Notes under the pieces: model-generated | Seen by the model: only the letters and a program-made list of their open reading frames with translations | Told to the model about the DNA's origin: nothing | The model's database searches: none | NCBI GenBank assembly: GCA_017354375.1 | Contig: JAFMRC010000001.1 | Coordinates: 27,390-63,153, forward strand | Direction of reading: 5' to 3' | DNA: 35,764 nucleotides | Source of the DNA: Nocardiopsaceae bacterium | Lineage (GTDB): Bacteria > Actinomycetota > Actinomycetes > Streptosporangiales > Streptosporangiaceae | Shown here: piece by piece, positions 1 through 7,629 of the stretch | How the letters are laid out: the number at the start of each line of letters is the position of its first letter | How positions within the stretch are numbered: position 1 is the stretch's first letter | Program-made: the position numbers and the translations under genes

Positions 1-1407
1 GTCGAGGACGACGGCCGGGATCCCGGTACCGGAGTCGGCGTCGCCGGCGCTGCCGTCCCTGTTCAGGGTGCCGGAGCCGATCCGCACCCGCACCGGAGTC
101 CCGGACGGCGTGTGGGTGAGCGCATTGCCGATCAGGTTGCCGATGACCTGCCGCAGCCGCTGCTCGTCCCCGTCCACGATGAACGCGGTGCCCCGGCCGA
201 CGATGAGGTCGACGCTCCGGTCCGGCGCCACCATGCGGGCGTCCTGCACCGCGTCCGCGGCCAGGGTGAGCAGGTCGACGGGCACGAGGTTCAGGGGGCG
301 CTGCTGGTCCAGGCGGGCGAGCTGCAGCAGGTCCTCCACCAGCAGGCCCATCCTGGCCCCCTCCGATTCCAGGCGCTGCATGATCCGGTCGATGTCCGCG
401 CGGTCCAGGCCGCCGGTTCCCGTGGTGGCCCCCTCGGGCTCTCCCGGAGCGGGGGAGCCGGCGGGGGCGGGGGAGTCGCCGTTATCCGTTCGGGATGACG
501 GTGTTGTGGTTGTCAGGCCGCCCCGCTGCCGGTAGTACTCGGCGAACCCGCGGATGGTGGTGAGCGGGGTGCGCAGCTCGTGGCTGGCGTCGGCGATGAA
601 CTGGCGCATCCGCTCCTCGGACTCGTGGGCGGCCCGCTCGGAGTTCTCCTGGGCGCGGAAGGCGGCCTCGATCTGGGCCAGCATCGCGTTCAGCGAGCGG
701 CCGAGGCTGCCGATCTCGGTACGGGGATCCCGTTCAGGGATGCGGTGGTTCAGGTGGCCCTTGGCGATCTGCCCGGCGGTCATCTCGATGTCGTTCAGCG
801 GCCGCAGGTTGGCCTGCACGACCCCGACGCCGGCCGCGGCCAGGACGATGACGATCGCGGCGCCCACGATCAGCACGACGGTGACGAGCTGCCTGATCTC
901 CGCGTTGACGTTGCCCAGGTTGAAGGCCACGACCAGCGTCGCGCTCTGGCCGTCGTAGTTGTACGGCTCAGTCATCACGCGCCACAGGTCCGGGCCGGAC
1001 TGGGAGCCGAGCGTGAGCAGGTCTCCGTTGTTGGCGGAGGCCCAGGACCGGCTGGTTGGCACGCTGGGCAGCGGCGTGGCCTGCTGGAAGATGCGGTTGC
1101 CGATACCGGAACGGGAGAGAGATCTGAGCGGGTTCCCGGTCAGCTGGATGCCCGCGATGCCGTTCGCGTACGGCAGCTGGTACGCGTAGCCGGGAGAACG
1201 CCCAAAGAACGCCGCCTGAGGGTCGGCCGAAGCGGTAGCGAAGACCTGCTTAAGCGTGTCGTCGTACTGCTTGGTCAGGGAGGAGCGCAGCACGGCGACG
1301 GTGGTGACGCTGATCGCCGCGAGGGCCAGGATCACCAGCGCCAGGACCGCCGCGATCAGCTTGGTGCGCAGCGGCGTGCGGTCCGCGAGCGCTCGCAGGC
1401 TCTTCAT
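1..1407 (-). CDS. Sensor histidine kinase, 3' end cut by window edge
   Basis: This is a membrane sensor kinase paired with the response regulator just upstream. The visible 469 codons show TM1 at about residues 16-40, an extracytoplasmic sensor of about 130 residues, TM2 at about 173-197, a HAMP region at about 198-250, and the H-box DASHELRTPLTTIRGF with the phosphorylatable His near residue 276. N-box residues (GNLIGNALTHTPSG) follow. The ATP-lid end lies outside the window. The start at 1407 follows a very purine-rich GGGGAGGGGGG ribosome site. It lies 23 bp after the regulator stop, so the two are probably co-transcribed. Oddly, about 35 Pro/Gly/Thr-rich residues (about 294-329) sit in the loop between the two dimerisation helices. 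It resembles actinobacterial TrcS/PhoR-like kinases. The signal sensed is unknown. Confidence 0.9.
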   Translation of the reverse strand, partial: MKSLRALADRTPLRTKLIAAVLALVILALAAISVTTVAVLRSSLTKQYDDTLKQVFATASADPQAAFFGRSPGYAYQLPYANGIAGIQLTGNPLRSLSRSGIGNRIFQQATPLPSVPTSRSWASANNGDLLTLGSQSGPDLWRVMTEPYNYDGQSATLVVAFNLGNVNAEIRQLVTVVLIVGAAIVIVLAAAGVGVVQANLRPLNDIEMTAGQIAKGHLNHRIPERDPRTEIGSLGRSLNAMLAQIEAAFRAQENSERAAHESEERMRQFIADASHELRTPLTTIRGFAEYYRQRGGLTTTTPSSRTDNGDSPAPAGSPAPGEPEGATTGTGGLDRADIDRIMQRLESEGARMGLLVEDLLQLARLDQQRPLNLVPVDLLTLAADAVQDARMVAPDRSVDLIVGRGTAFIVDGDEQRLRQVIGNLIGNALTHTPSGTPVRVRIGSGTLNRDGSAGDADSGTGIPAVVLD

Positions 1408-1430
1408 GGCGCCCCCCTCCCCGGCCCCCG

Positions 1431-2153
1431 CTATGAGGACGGAAGCCGCAACACGTACCCGACGCCGCGCAGCGTGTGGATCAGCCGCTGATCGGTCGTG
1501 TCGACCTTGCGGCGGAGCACGGACACGTAGGACTCCACGATGCCGGTGTCACCGCGGAAGTCGTAGTCCCACACGTGGTCCAGGATCTGCATCTTCGACA
1601 GCACGCGGTTGGCGTTGCTCATGAAGTACCGCAGCAGCTTGAACTCCGTCGGGGACAGCTGCACCTGCTTGCCCGCCCGCCAGACCTCGTGGCTCTCCTC
1701 GTCCAGCTCCAGGTCCGCGAACTTCAGCCGCGGGGTGGGCTCGCTGCCGTCGCCCCTGGTGCGGCGGAGCACGGCCCGGATCCGGGCGATGACCTCCTCC
1801 AGGGAGAATGGCTTGGTGACGTAGTCGTCGCCGCCGAGGGTAAGGCCCCGGATCTTGTCGTCGGTCGAGTCGCGGGCGGTGAGGAACACGACCGGGATGC
1901 GGGCACCGCCGCCCCGCAGGCGGCGGATGACGTCGAACCCGTCCATGTCGGGCAGCATGACGTCCAGCACGATCAGGTCCGGCCGGTGCCGTTGGGCGGC
2001 TTGCACCGCCGCGGTGCCGCCCGCGGCGGTGACCACCTCGAAGCCGGCGTACCGGAGGCTTGCCGAGAGGAGCTCGAGGATGTTCGGCTCATCCTCGACC
2101 ACGAGCAAGCGCGCGTCGGGCTGCTGCGAGGTCTCGGCGGGTGGCATGTTCAT
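1431..2153 (-). CDS. PhoP-like OmpR-family response regulator
   Basis: A DNA-binding response regulator of 240 aa. The receiver domain (about residues 15-127) has the acidic pocket VVEDE, the phospho-acceptor Asp64 in LIVLDVMLPDMDGF, the switch Thr in FLTARDS, and the conserved Lys in YVTKPFSLEE. A winged-helix domain (about 145-238) includes LSPTEFKLLRYF and RKVDTTDQRLIHTLRGVGYVL. The sequence is close to mycobacterial PhoP as I remember it, but an orthology claim needs a tree. ATG at 2153 and a second ATG at 2147 are both possible; neither has a visible Shine-Dalgarno. It precedes the sensor kinase gene and is presumably phosphorylated by that kinase. Confidence 0.93.
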   Translation of the reverse strand: MNMPPAETSQQPDARLLVVEDEPNILELLSASLRYAGFEVVTAAGGTAAVQAAQRHRPDLIVLDVMLPDMDGFDVIRRLRGGGARIPVVFLTARDSTDDKIRGLTLGGDDYVTKPFSLEEVIARIRAVLRRTRGDGSEPTPRLKFADLELDEESHEVWRAGKQVQLSPTEFKLLRYFMSNANRVLSKMQILDHVWDYDFRGDTGIVESYVSVLRRKVDTTDQRLIHTLRGVGYVLRLPSS

Positions 2154-2285
2154 GATGTGTAATGTTCGCGCATTTGGCTAAGAGAAACCTGAAGGTACGC
2201 TGGGTAGCGTCTGTGTCGCAGCGTACCCTTCCCTTGCCGCCCTGTGACCGCGCCCGCCCCGCTCCCCGCGCCCGCCCCCTCTCAA

Positions 2286-2341
2286 CGTGCCAAGTGCGCA
2301 CTCGGGCTCGCTCTATCGAGACCAGGTGCGCACTCGGCACG
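2286..2341. repeat. 56-bp palindromic element, copy 1
   Basis: Two 16-bp arms, cgtgccaagtgcgcac (2286-2301) and gtgcgcactcggcacg (2326-2341), are inverted repeats with one mismatch around a 24-nt loop. The reverse complement matches 32101-32158 closely, including the loop core gatagagcgagcccga. Copy 1 lies 8 bp past the LuxR-type gene stop and upstream of the response regulator. It has no U-tract, so a simple terminator is doubtful. A REP- or MITE-like dispersed element or a conserved RNA hairpin is possible. Confidence 0.7.
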
Positions 2342-2348
2342 CTCGAAA

Positions 2349-2714
2349 TCAGCTGTGGGAGGGGGCGCGGATCGACCGCCAGTGCGCGATCGCGGCGCGG
2401 CGGGAGTCCACGCCCAGCTTGGAGTAGATGCTGCGGACGTGGTTCTTGACCGTCTTCTCCGCCAGGAACAGGTGCGCGGCGATCTCCCCGTTGGTGTGCC
2501 CGCCGGCGATCAGCGACATGACCTCGCGCTCGCGTGCCGACAGCCCGCCGTCGGAGAACTCGCGTACCGGCAGCGCGCCATCGGGAAACGCCCCGTCGGT
2601 GAACCGGTCGCCTGCCCTCGCTTCAGGCAGGCGGTGATCGCTACTGAATCCGGCCGCTCGGCCGTTGAATCCAGCTGCCTCGCTGCTGATGCCGGGAACT
2701 TCTCCGCGGCTCAT
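2349..2714 (-). CDS. Single-domain LuxR-type transcriptional regulator
   Basis: A 121-aa protein that is essentially a LuxR/GerE helix-turn-helix domain (about residues 56-115: [20 protein letters not shown], then the recognition helix [17 protein letters not shown]). It is preceded by about 55 low-complexity residues. There is no receiver or ligand-binding domain, unlike NarL-type regulators of about 210 aa. The start at 2714 is supported by a strong GGAGGT site 5-6 nt upstream. The target genes are unknown. It could be an orphan regulator like GerE, or the remnant of a longer regulator. Confidence 0.82.
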   Translation of the reverse strand: MSRGEVPGISSEAAGFNGRAAGFSSDHRLPEARAGDRFTDGAFPDGALPVREFSDGGLSAREREVMSLIAGGHTNGEIAAHLFLAEKTVKNHVRSIYSKLGVDSRRAAIAHWRSIRAPSHS

Positions 2715-2845
2715 GAGACCTCCGGTTCACCCGTACCCCGGGATGCACACCATAGCCATCGAATGGCCCGTTTCAGTACATCTACACCAAATCGCGCCCG
2801 CTCAAACCGCCTGGCTGGATGAGCGCCTCATTGGCCCGGGCATGA

Positions 2846-2885
2846 AAGTGCCGTTGCTACGGTCCTGGCCGTAGCAACGGCACTT
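2846..2885 (-). terminator. Strong hairpin terminator after the LCP gene
   Basis: A perfect 17-bp inverted repeat (aagtgccgttgctacgg at 2846-2862 and its complement at 2869-2885) has a 6-nt loop. It lies about 30 nt past the LCP stop codon. Read on the minus strand, the stem ends in a short TTT run. Confidence 0.8.
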
Positions 2886-2915
2886 CGATACGCCTCGCGC
2901 GGGCCGCCGGGATCG

Positions 2916-4127
2916 CTACCCGACCTTGGTGCCCTGGAGCAGGCCAGACGGGACCGGCTTGTCGTCCTTCAGCGCGTGGAACAGTTGCAGCGCCTGCGAC
3001 CGGTTCCACTCCACGGCATCGCCGACGGACGTGACGTAATCCGGGTTCGCGATCGGCACGGTGCCGGTCTGCGGGCTCCCCATCGCCATCGCCACCATGA
3101 TCAGGTCGTAGAGGTTCGTCCCCTTGTCCACCGAGATCGACGATGCCGCCGAGGAACCGAACGGGAACGCGGTGAACGGGTTGAGGATCACCCCCGGGCT
3201 CATCGCCTTGTCCAGCAGGGCCTTCAGGATGGCGCGCTGGTCCTGGATGCGCTGCAGGTCACCAGTGGCGAATGAGTGCCTGTCCCGGGCGACCTCCAGC
3301 GTCTGCGCCCCGTTCAGGTTGTGGCACCCGGCCGGCAGGTTGACCCCGGAGTCGGTGTCGTGCATCGCCGTGGGCAGGCACAGGTGGATGCCGCCGATGG
3401 CGTTCACCACGTTGACCAGCCCGCCGAACCCGATGCCCATGTAGTGGTTGATGTTCAGGCCGGTGGTGCTCTCGACGGTCTTGATCAGCAGCGTCGGCCC
3501 GCCCAGGGCAAGAGCGGCGTTTATCTTGTCCATGCCGTGGCCGGGGATGTCCACGTAGGAGTCCCGCGGGATGCTGATCAGCACCGGCTTGCCGCCGCCC
3601 GTGTGCAGCAGCATGATCGAGTCGGAGTTCAGGGTTCCCATGTCGGAGCCGACGTGCAGGGCGTCCCGCTCGGTCCGGGACAGGCCGGCGCGCGAGTCCG
3701 CCCCGGTGATCAGCCAGTTCGTGCCGGCCGAGTTGTAGGTGGACGCCGGCAGCGTGACCGTGTGCTTCAGCTTGCCGTTCAGCCAGAAGTACGACCCGAC
3801 GACCACCAGCACCACGACCACGACAAGGGTGACGAAGTACGTGAGGATCCGGCGTCCGTGTCGTCCCGGCTGGCCCCAGAACCGCCAGCGGCGCCCGGCG
3901 CCCCCGACGCCCTGGTACGACGGCCTGCCGCCGCCGGGCGGGGGCTGATCGGGCCAGCCGCCGCCGGACGGGCGCGGTCCCGGTCCCTGGGGTGATTGTC
4001 CCGGATACCCGGGCCCTCGGGGAGCCTGCCCTGGGTATCCGGGCCGGGGGTACCCGGACCGTCCGCCCTGCGGCGGCGCGCCGGCGCCCTCGCCCCGGTA
4101 CCAGCCTTGCGGCCAGTCGTTGCTCAT
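2916..4127 (-). CDS. LCP (LytR-CpsA-Psr) family cell-wall glycopolymer ligase
   Basis: LCP enzymes move undecaprenyl-linked glycopolymers onto peptidoglycan or arabinogalactan at the outer membrane face. This 403-aa protein has a cytoplasmic Gly/Pro-rich N-terminus with YPGQ-type repeats (about residues 20-80), one transmembrane helix (about 94-115), and an extracellular LCP domain. Landmarks are LNSDSIMLLHT, the lipid-phosphate motif SIPRDSYVDIPGHG, DKINAAL, and the Arg-rich helix ARDRHSFATGDLQRIQDQR. The reading frame is open back to 4367, but I place the start at 4127: GGAGGG lies 9 nt upstream and the protein then begins with a normal cytoplasmic segment. A strong terminator follows. Confidence 0.9.
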   Translation of the reverse strand: MSNDWPQGWYRGEGAGAPPQGGRSGYPRPGYPGQAPRGPGYPGQSPQGPGPRPSGGGWPDQPPPGGGRPSYQGVGGAGRRWRFWGQPGRHGRRILTYFVTLVVVVVLVVVGSYFWLNGKLKHTVTLPASTYNSAGTNWLITGADSRAGLSRTERDALHVGSDMGTLNSDSIMLLHTGGGKPVLISIPRDSYVDIPGHGMDKINAALALGGPTLLIKTVESTTGLNINHYMGIGFGGLVNVVNAIGGIHLCLPTAMHDTDSGVNLPAGCHNLNGAQTLEVARDRHSFATGDLQRIQDQRAILKALLDKAMSPGVILNPFTAFPFGSSAASSISVDKGTNLYDLIMVAMAMGSPQTGTVPIANPDYVTSVGDAVEWNRSQALQLFHALKDDKPVPSGLLQGTKVG

Positions 4128-4460
4128 CGCGGGTATCCCTCCACCGAGTCCTTGTCGCCTGATCGTGTCGCGTGGTCGTTGTCGCTTGAAGAACGATCCT
4201 GCCTTCCATGACGTTTCTTCAGTGGAAGACGGACGGAACTGGGCGCGCGGTCCTGATAACACTTTGGACACGAACCGTGTTGTGGCCGCGCTGGGGAGCG
4301 CGGCGGGCGACATGGATCCGGGAAGTGAGTTATCCCGCTGATAGCGGGCGAGTTGGCGGATCCCCATGCGCTACGTCCTCCCCGAGTCTACCGGCATCGC
4401 CAAATGTCCGGATATCAGGATCAGCGTGATCATGGGAAATCGCGTTACACCTAAAATCGG
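4128..4460. other. Intergenic region upstream of the LCP gene
   Basis: No convincing gene is seen in these 333 bp. The LCP reading frame extends open through part of it but without family-like sequence. A small hairpin, cccgctgatagcggg (4334-4348), is present. The LCP promoter must lie here, but I could not pick out a confident -35/-10 pair. Confidence 0.5.
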
Positions 4461-4534
4461 GGTGAGTGACGGGGTTCGAACCCGCGACCCCCAGGACCAC
4501 AACCTGGTGCTCTGCCAGCTGAGCTACACCCACC
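4461..4534 (-). tRNA. tRNA-His (anticodon GTG)
   Basis: Read on the minus strand, acceptor arm GTGGGTG pairs with CACTCAC (one G-U). The D-arm is TAGCTCAGCTGGCAGAGCA. The anticodon arm is CCAGG-TTGTGGT-CCTGG with anticodon GTG, and the T-arm is GCGGGTTCGAACCCCGT. The extra G at -1 (4534) and discriminator C73 (4461), both hallmarks of tRNA-His, are present. CCA is not encoded. It lies just downstream of orn, an arrangement I recall from other actinomycetes. Confidence 0.96.
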
Positions 4535-4606
4535 GCGCGCCACCAGGCTGACGCCGGTGACATCGGAACGCGCGGCAGCCCGGAAAGGCTTCGCGCGGCC
4601 CTCAGA

Positions 4607-4612
4607 AGTATA
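4607..4612 (-). promoter_or_regulatory. Possible -10 box for tRNA-His
   Basis: On the minus strand TATACT lies about 72 bp upstream of the mature tRNA, between orn and the tRNA. No clear -35 is visible because that position falls at the orn stop. Read-through from orn is the alternative. Confidence 0.3.
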
Positions 4613-4618
4613 GCCGAC

Positions 4619-5227
4619 CTAGCGCGTGGCCGGTGGGTTCCCGTGCCGGGCGGCGATCTGCCGCGCCGTCGGCGTGTCGGGTCCCGGCATCGGGACGAAC
4701 ACGGCTTCCCGGTAGTAGCGCAGCTCGTTCACGCTCTCGGTGATGTCCGCGAGCGCCCGGTGCCCGCCGTGCTTGACCGGGGAGTTGAAGTACACCCGCG
4801 GGTACCAGCGCCGGGACAGTTCCTTGACCGACGACACGTCGATCATCCGGTAGTGCAGGTAGCCGTCGAGTTCCGGCATGTCGCGGGCGATGAACCAGCG
4901 ATCGGTCGCGATCGAGTTGCCGCACAGCGGCACCTTCCTCGGTTCCGGCACGTGCTTCTTGATGTAAGAGAGCACCGCGTTGGTCGCCTCGGCCAGCGTC
5001 ACGCCGCCCTCCAGGTCGGCGAGCAGCCCAGAGGTCGTGTGCATCTCCCGCACCACGTCCTCCATCTGCTCCACCGCCTTGGCGGGCGGCTTGATGATCA
5101 GGTCAATCCCGCCGTCGAGCAGGTTGAGCTCCGCGTCGGTGACGACGCACGCGATCTCGATCAGCGCATCGCGCTCGAGGTCGAGCCCGGTCATCTCGCA
5201 GTCGATCCATACCAGCCGGTCATTCAT
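4619..5227 (-). CDS. orn: Oligoribonuclease
   Basis: A 3'-5' exoribonuclease that degrades RNA fragments of 2-5 nt, including pGpG, to mononucleotides. The 202-aa protein has the full DEDDh set: Asp9 and Glu11 in [10 protein letters not shown], the central Asp in [11 protein letters not shown], and His/Asp in [11 protein letters not shown]. Family hallmarks [10 protein letters not shown] and RRWYPRVYF are present. Length is normal for the family. The start ATG at 5227 begins [12 protein letters not shown], as expected for orthologues. Confidence 0.96.
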   Translation of the reverse strand: MNDRLVWIDCEMTGLDLERDALIEIACVVTDAELNLLDGGIDLIIKPPAKAVEQMEDVVREMHTTSGLLADLEGGVTLAEATNAVLSYIKKHVPEPRKVPLCGNSIATDRWFIARDMPELDGYLHYRMIDVSSVKELSRRWYPRVYFNSPVKHGGHRALADITESVNELRYYREAVFVPMPGPDTPTARQIAARHGNPPATR

Positions 5228-5242
5228 TCCCGCTAGATTACG

Positions 5243-5917
5243 TTACGATTTTTCCGAACGGATAGTCGCGCCTGTCCAGCCCCCGCTGACTCGCTCGCGG
5301 ATATGACGGGGAATCGGGATTCCCTCACCGTCCGGTTCCGGTTCGCCGAACGTCACCGCCATCGGCAGCACTCCCGCCCACACGTCGAGCCCCAGGTCCT
5401 CCTCGTCGTCCGCGGGTCCTCCGGTCCGGATCTTCACCGACGCCTCCTCGAGTGACAGCGACAGCACCGCGGTCGCGGCCATCTCCTTCTTCGTCGGCTT
5501 CCGCGCCGCGGCCCACCGTCCGGGGATGAGATGGTTGGTGACGATTTCAAGCGCGTGCATCCGTTCGGCATCATCGGTGGTGATTGTCGCGGTACCGAAG
5601 ACCACCGCGCTTCGGTAGTTCACCGAGTGGCTGAACACCGATCGCGCGCACACCAGCCCGTCGAGGTGGGTGACCGTGACGCAGGCCGGCTGGCCCGCCG
5701 CCGCCGCGAACGCCCCGTTCGCGGATGATCCGTGCAGGTAGAGCGTGTCCCCGTCGCGGCCGTAGGCCGTCGGCAGGACGACCGGTACTCCGTCCTTTAC
5801 CACTCCGAGGTGGCATACCAGGCCGGCGTCGAGCACCGCGTACAGCTCGGCCCGGTCGGCCTGCCCGCGTTCGGAGTGCCTGCGCAGTGTCGTCCTGGAA
5901 GTACTGGAAAGCTGCAT
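5243..5917 (-). CDS. Pyridoxamine 5'-phosphate oxidase-like flavoprotein
   Basis: A 224-aa protein of the split-barrel flavin-binding superfamily, Pyridox_ox_2/Nim-like type. Features seen are LDAGLVCHLGVVKDGVPVVL, the FMN-phosphate segment TLYLHGSSANGAF, HLDGLVCARSVFSHSVNYRS, and a C-terminal IPIPRHIRERV. Members are flavin reductases or oxidases of mostly unknown substrate. The frame is open to 6043, but that would run into the divergent MocR gene; ATG at 5917 begins at the start of the conserved fold. Divergent pairing with a MocR regulator across 59 bp suggests it is that regulator's target, perhaps linked to B6 metabolism. Confidence 0.85.
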   Translation of the reverse strand: MQLSSTSRTTLRRHSERGQADRAELYAVLDAGLVCHLGVVKDGVPVVLPTAYGRDGDTLYLHGSSANGAFAAAAGQPACVTVTHLDGLVCARSVFSHSVNYRSAVVFGTATITTDDAERMHALEIVTNHLIPGRWAAARKPTKKEMAATAVLSLSLEEASVKIRTGGPADDEEDLGLDVWAGVLPMAVTFGEPEPDGEGIPIPRHIRERVSGGWTGATIRSEKS

Positions 5918-5976
5918 GTCATCGACGGTATGCGTAAGGTGGACTGTTCCAAATAGCCATTTCCGGGAAGTTTCCG
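5918..5976. promoter_or_regulatory. Divergent control region, PNPOx-like / MocR
   Basis: These 59 bp must hold both divergent promoters and probably the MocR operator. I see no unambiguous promoter hexamers or direct repeats, so this rests on gene layout only. Confidence 0.45.
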
Positions 5977-7347
5977 ATGACCACTTCGCATGCCGACTTG
6001 CCGCTCGTGCTCGACAGGCTGACCGGGCCGCCGCTAGCGTCACAGCTCACCGGCCAGCTACGGGACGCGGTGACGTCCGGCGTCCTGCTGGCGGGGGAGC
6101 GGTTGCCTTCCACTCGTGAACTCGCGGCCACGCTCGGCGTGAGCAGGACCGTCGTTACGGCCGCCTACGCTCAGCTGTTCGCCGAAGGCTGGCTCGAGGG
6201 CCGGCACGGCTCCGGCACCTACGTCTCCGACGTCGCGCCCGCCCTGCCGTGCCTTTCCGCTTCCGGTACCCCCGTCCCGGCTTCCACCTCTCCTCCGGCA
6301 CCCGACTCGGATCTGATCGAGATGCGGGCCGGGATCCCGTGGGCCGCGGGCATCGACACAGCGATGTGGCGGCGGGCGTGGCGCCACGCGGGGACCCGGG
6401 TTCCCTCGTTCTTCCCCGGCCCGTACGGCCTTCCGGAACTCCGCGGCGTGCTGGCCGATTACCTCCGCCGCGGTCGTGGCATCGCGGTCGGCCCAGATCA
6501 CCTCCTCGTGACCCGGGGGGTGGCCCACGGCCTGGCGGAGCTGTCGGCGGCGCTGGTCGAGCCGGGTGACCGGGTGGGTGTCGAGGAACCGGGGTATCCG
6601 TCGGCCCGCGAAGTATTCCGCCGGGCCGGCGCGGAGGTCGTCCCCTGCCGGGTGGACGCCGACGGCGTTGTCCCCGATGAGCTCCCGGGTGACCTTCGGC
6701 TGCTCTACACGACCCCGGCCCACCAGTACCCCCTCGGCGGTCGCCTGCCCGTCGCGCGCCGGCAGGCCCTGACCTCATGGGCTCGCGCCACGGGCGCCGT
6801 GATCGCGGAAGACGACTACGACAGTGAGTTTCGCTATGACGTCGCTCCGCTCCCGGCGCTGTATTCCATGGATCCCGAGGTGGTCGTCTACCTCGGCACG
6901 ACGTCGAAGACGCTGACCCCGGCCCTCGGCGTCGGCTGGCTGGCCGCCTCTCCCGCTCTCGTCAGGCTGCTGGCGCAGGCGAGAGAAAAGGTCAGCGACC
7001 GGGTTCCCGAGCCGGTTCAGCACGCATTGCTCGCCATGCTCGCCTCTGGGGACCTGGAACGGCACATCCGCCGGATGCGCCTCGAATACGCCCGCCGTCG
7101 GGCCGCCCTGATGGCTCTCCCGGGCCTTCGCGGGGATTCCGCTGGCATGCACGTAGTGCTGGAGCTTCGACGGCCCGCCGCCGACTTCGTGGCGGGGGCG
7201 GCCGAACGAGGGGTCGGGTTGTCCACGGTCGATCGCTTCTTCGCGGGCGATCCAGTCATCAACGCGGTGATCCTCGGCTACGGAGCCATATCTGGTTCGC
7301 AGGTCCGCCGCGCAGTCACCGCCCTGTCTCCCCTCCTCCCGGCCTAG
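5977..7347 (+). CDS. MocR/PdxR-type regulator (GntR HTH plus aminotransferase fold)
   Basis: A 456-aa PLP-dependent transcription factor. The N-terminal GntR winged helix (about residues 10-85) includes RLPSTRELAATLGVSRTVV and GSGTYVS. A fold-type I aminotransferase domain (about 115-455) carries the PLP-site landmarks AEDDYDSEFRYD and TTSKTLTPALGVGW, with the PLP lysine at Lys311. Family members usually sense pyridoxal phosphate or related amines and control a neighbouring gene, here most likely the divergent flavoprotein. The start at 5977 matches the beginning of the HTH domain. The ribosome site is weak (gggaag). Confidence 0.9.
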   Translation: MTTSHADLPLVLDRLTGPPLASQLTGQLRDAVTSGVLLAGERLPSTRELAATLGVSRTVVTAAYAQLFAEGWLEGRHGSGTYVSDVAPALPCLSASGTPVPASTSPPAPDSDLIEMRAGIPWAAGIDTAMWRRAWRHAGTRVPSFFPGPYGLPELRGVLADYLRRGRGIAVGPDHLLVTRGVAHGLAELSAALVEPGDRVGVEEPGYPSAREVFRRAGAEVVPCRVDADGVVPDELPGDLRLLYTTPAHQYPLGGRLPVARRQALTSWARATGAVIAEDDYDSEFRYDVAPLPALYSMDPEVVVYLGTTSKTLTPALGVGWLAASPALVRLLAQAREKVSDRVPEPVQHALLAMLASGDLERHIRRMRLEYARRRAALMALPGLRGDSAGMHVVLELRRPAADFVAGAAERGVGLSTVDRFFAGDPVINAVILGYGAISGSQVRRAVTALSPLLPA

Positions 7348-7389
7348 CCTTACCTGGCCTTGCCTTGCGTCTGCCCCCGCTTCGCTTTG

Positions 7390-7436
7390 CGTCTGCTCCT
7401 GCTTCTCCGTCTGCTTCGCTGCTTCTCCGTCCGGTC
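7390..7436. repeat. Pyrimidine-rich degenerate repeat
   Basis: The plus strand is almost all C/T with repeats of ctgcttctccgt alternating with ctgcttcg. It lies just downstream of the MocR gene. No function is assigned. Confidence 0.4.
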
Positions 7437-7445
7437 CGCCGTCGG

Positions 7446-7462
7446 GACAAAAGCCTTTTGTC
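7446..7462. repeat. Short perfect hairpin
   Basis: gacaaaag-c-cttttgtc forms an 8-bp perfect inverted repeat. It could end MocR transcription, as cttttg supplies a short T-run. A further small inverted repeat (agaaag-gg-ctttct) follows at 7482-7495. Confidence 0.5.
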
Positions 7463-7512
7463 GCCGCATAATGCCCCATCGAGAAAGGGCTTTCTGGCAA
7501 GATCAACATTTC

Positions 7513-7574
7513 GGGACGGAAGATGGCTAATTTTAAACGATTCAGCCCCGTTACTTTTAGCCAACTTTCGTCCC
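7513..7574. repeat. 18-bp inverted repeat in AT-rich patch upstream of the DUF559 gene
   Basis: gggacggaagatggctaa (7513-7530) and ttagccaactttcgtccc (7557-7574) are inverted repeats matching at 16 of 18 positions, separated by 26 bp. The surrounding 60 bp (7501-7560) are about 42% GC by hand count, far below the window. It lies 56 bp before the AbiEi/DUF559-type gene and may be its operator or the end of a small mobile element. Confidence 0.55.
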
Positions 7575-7629
7575 AAGCTGATTTCTGGGTGCTGGGCCGA
7601 GGGCACTAGTTGTCTGCGAGCATCGGAAC

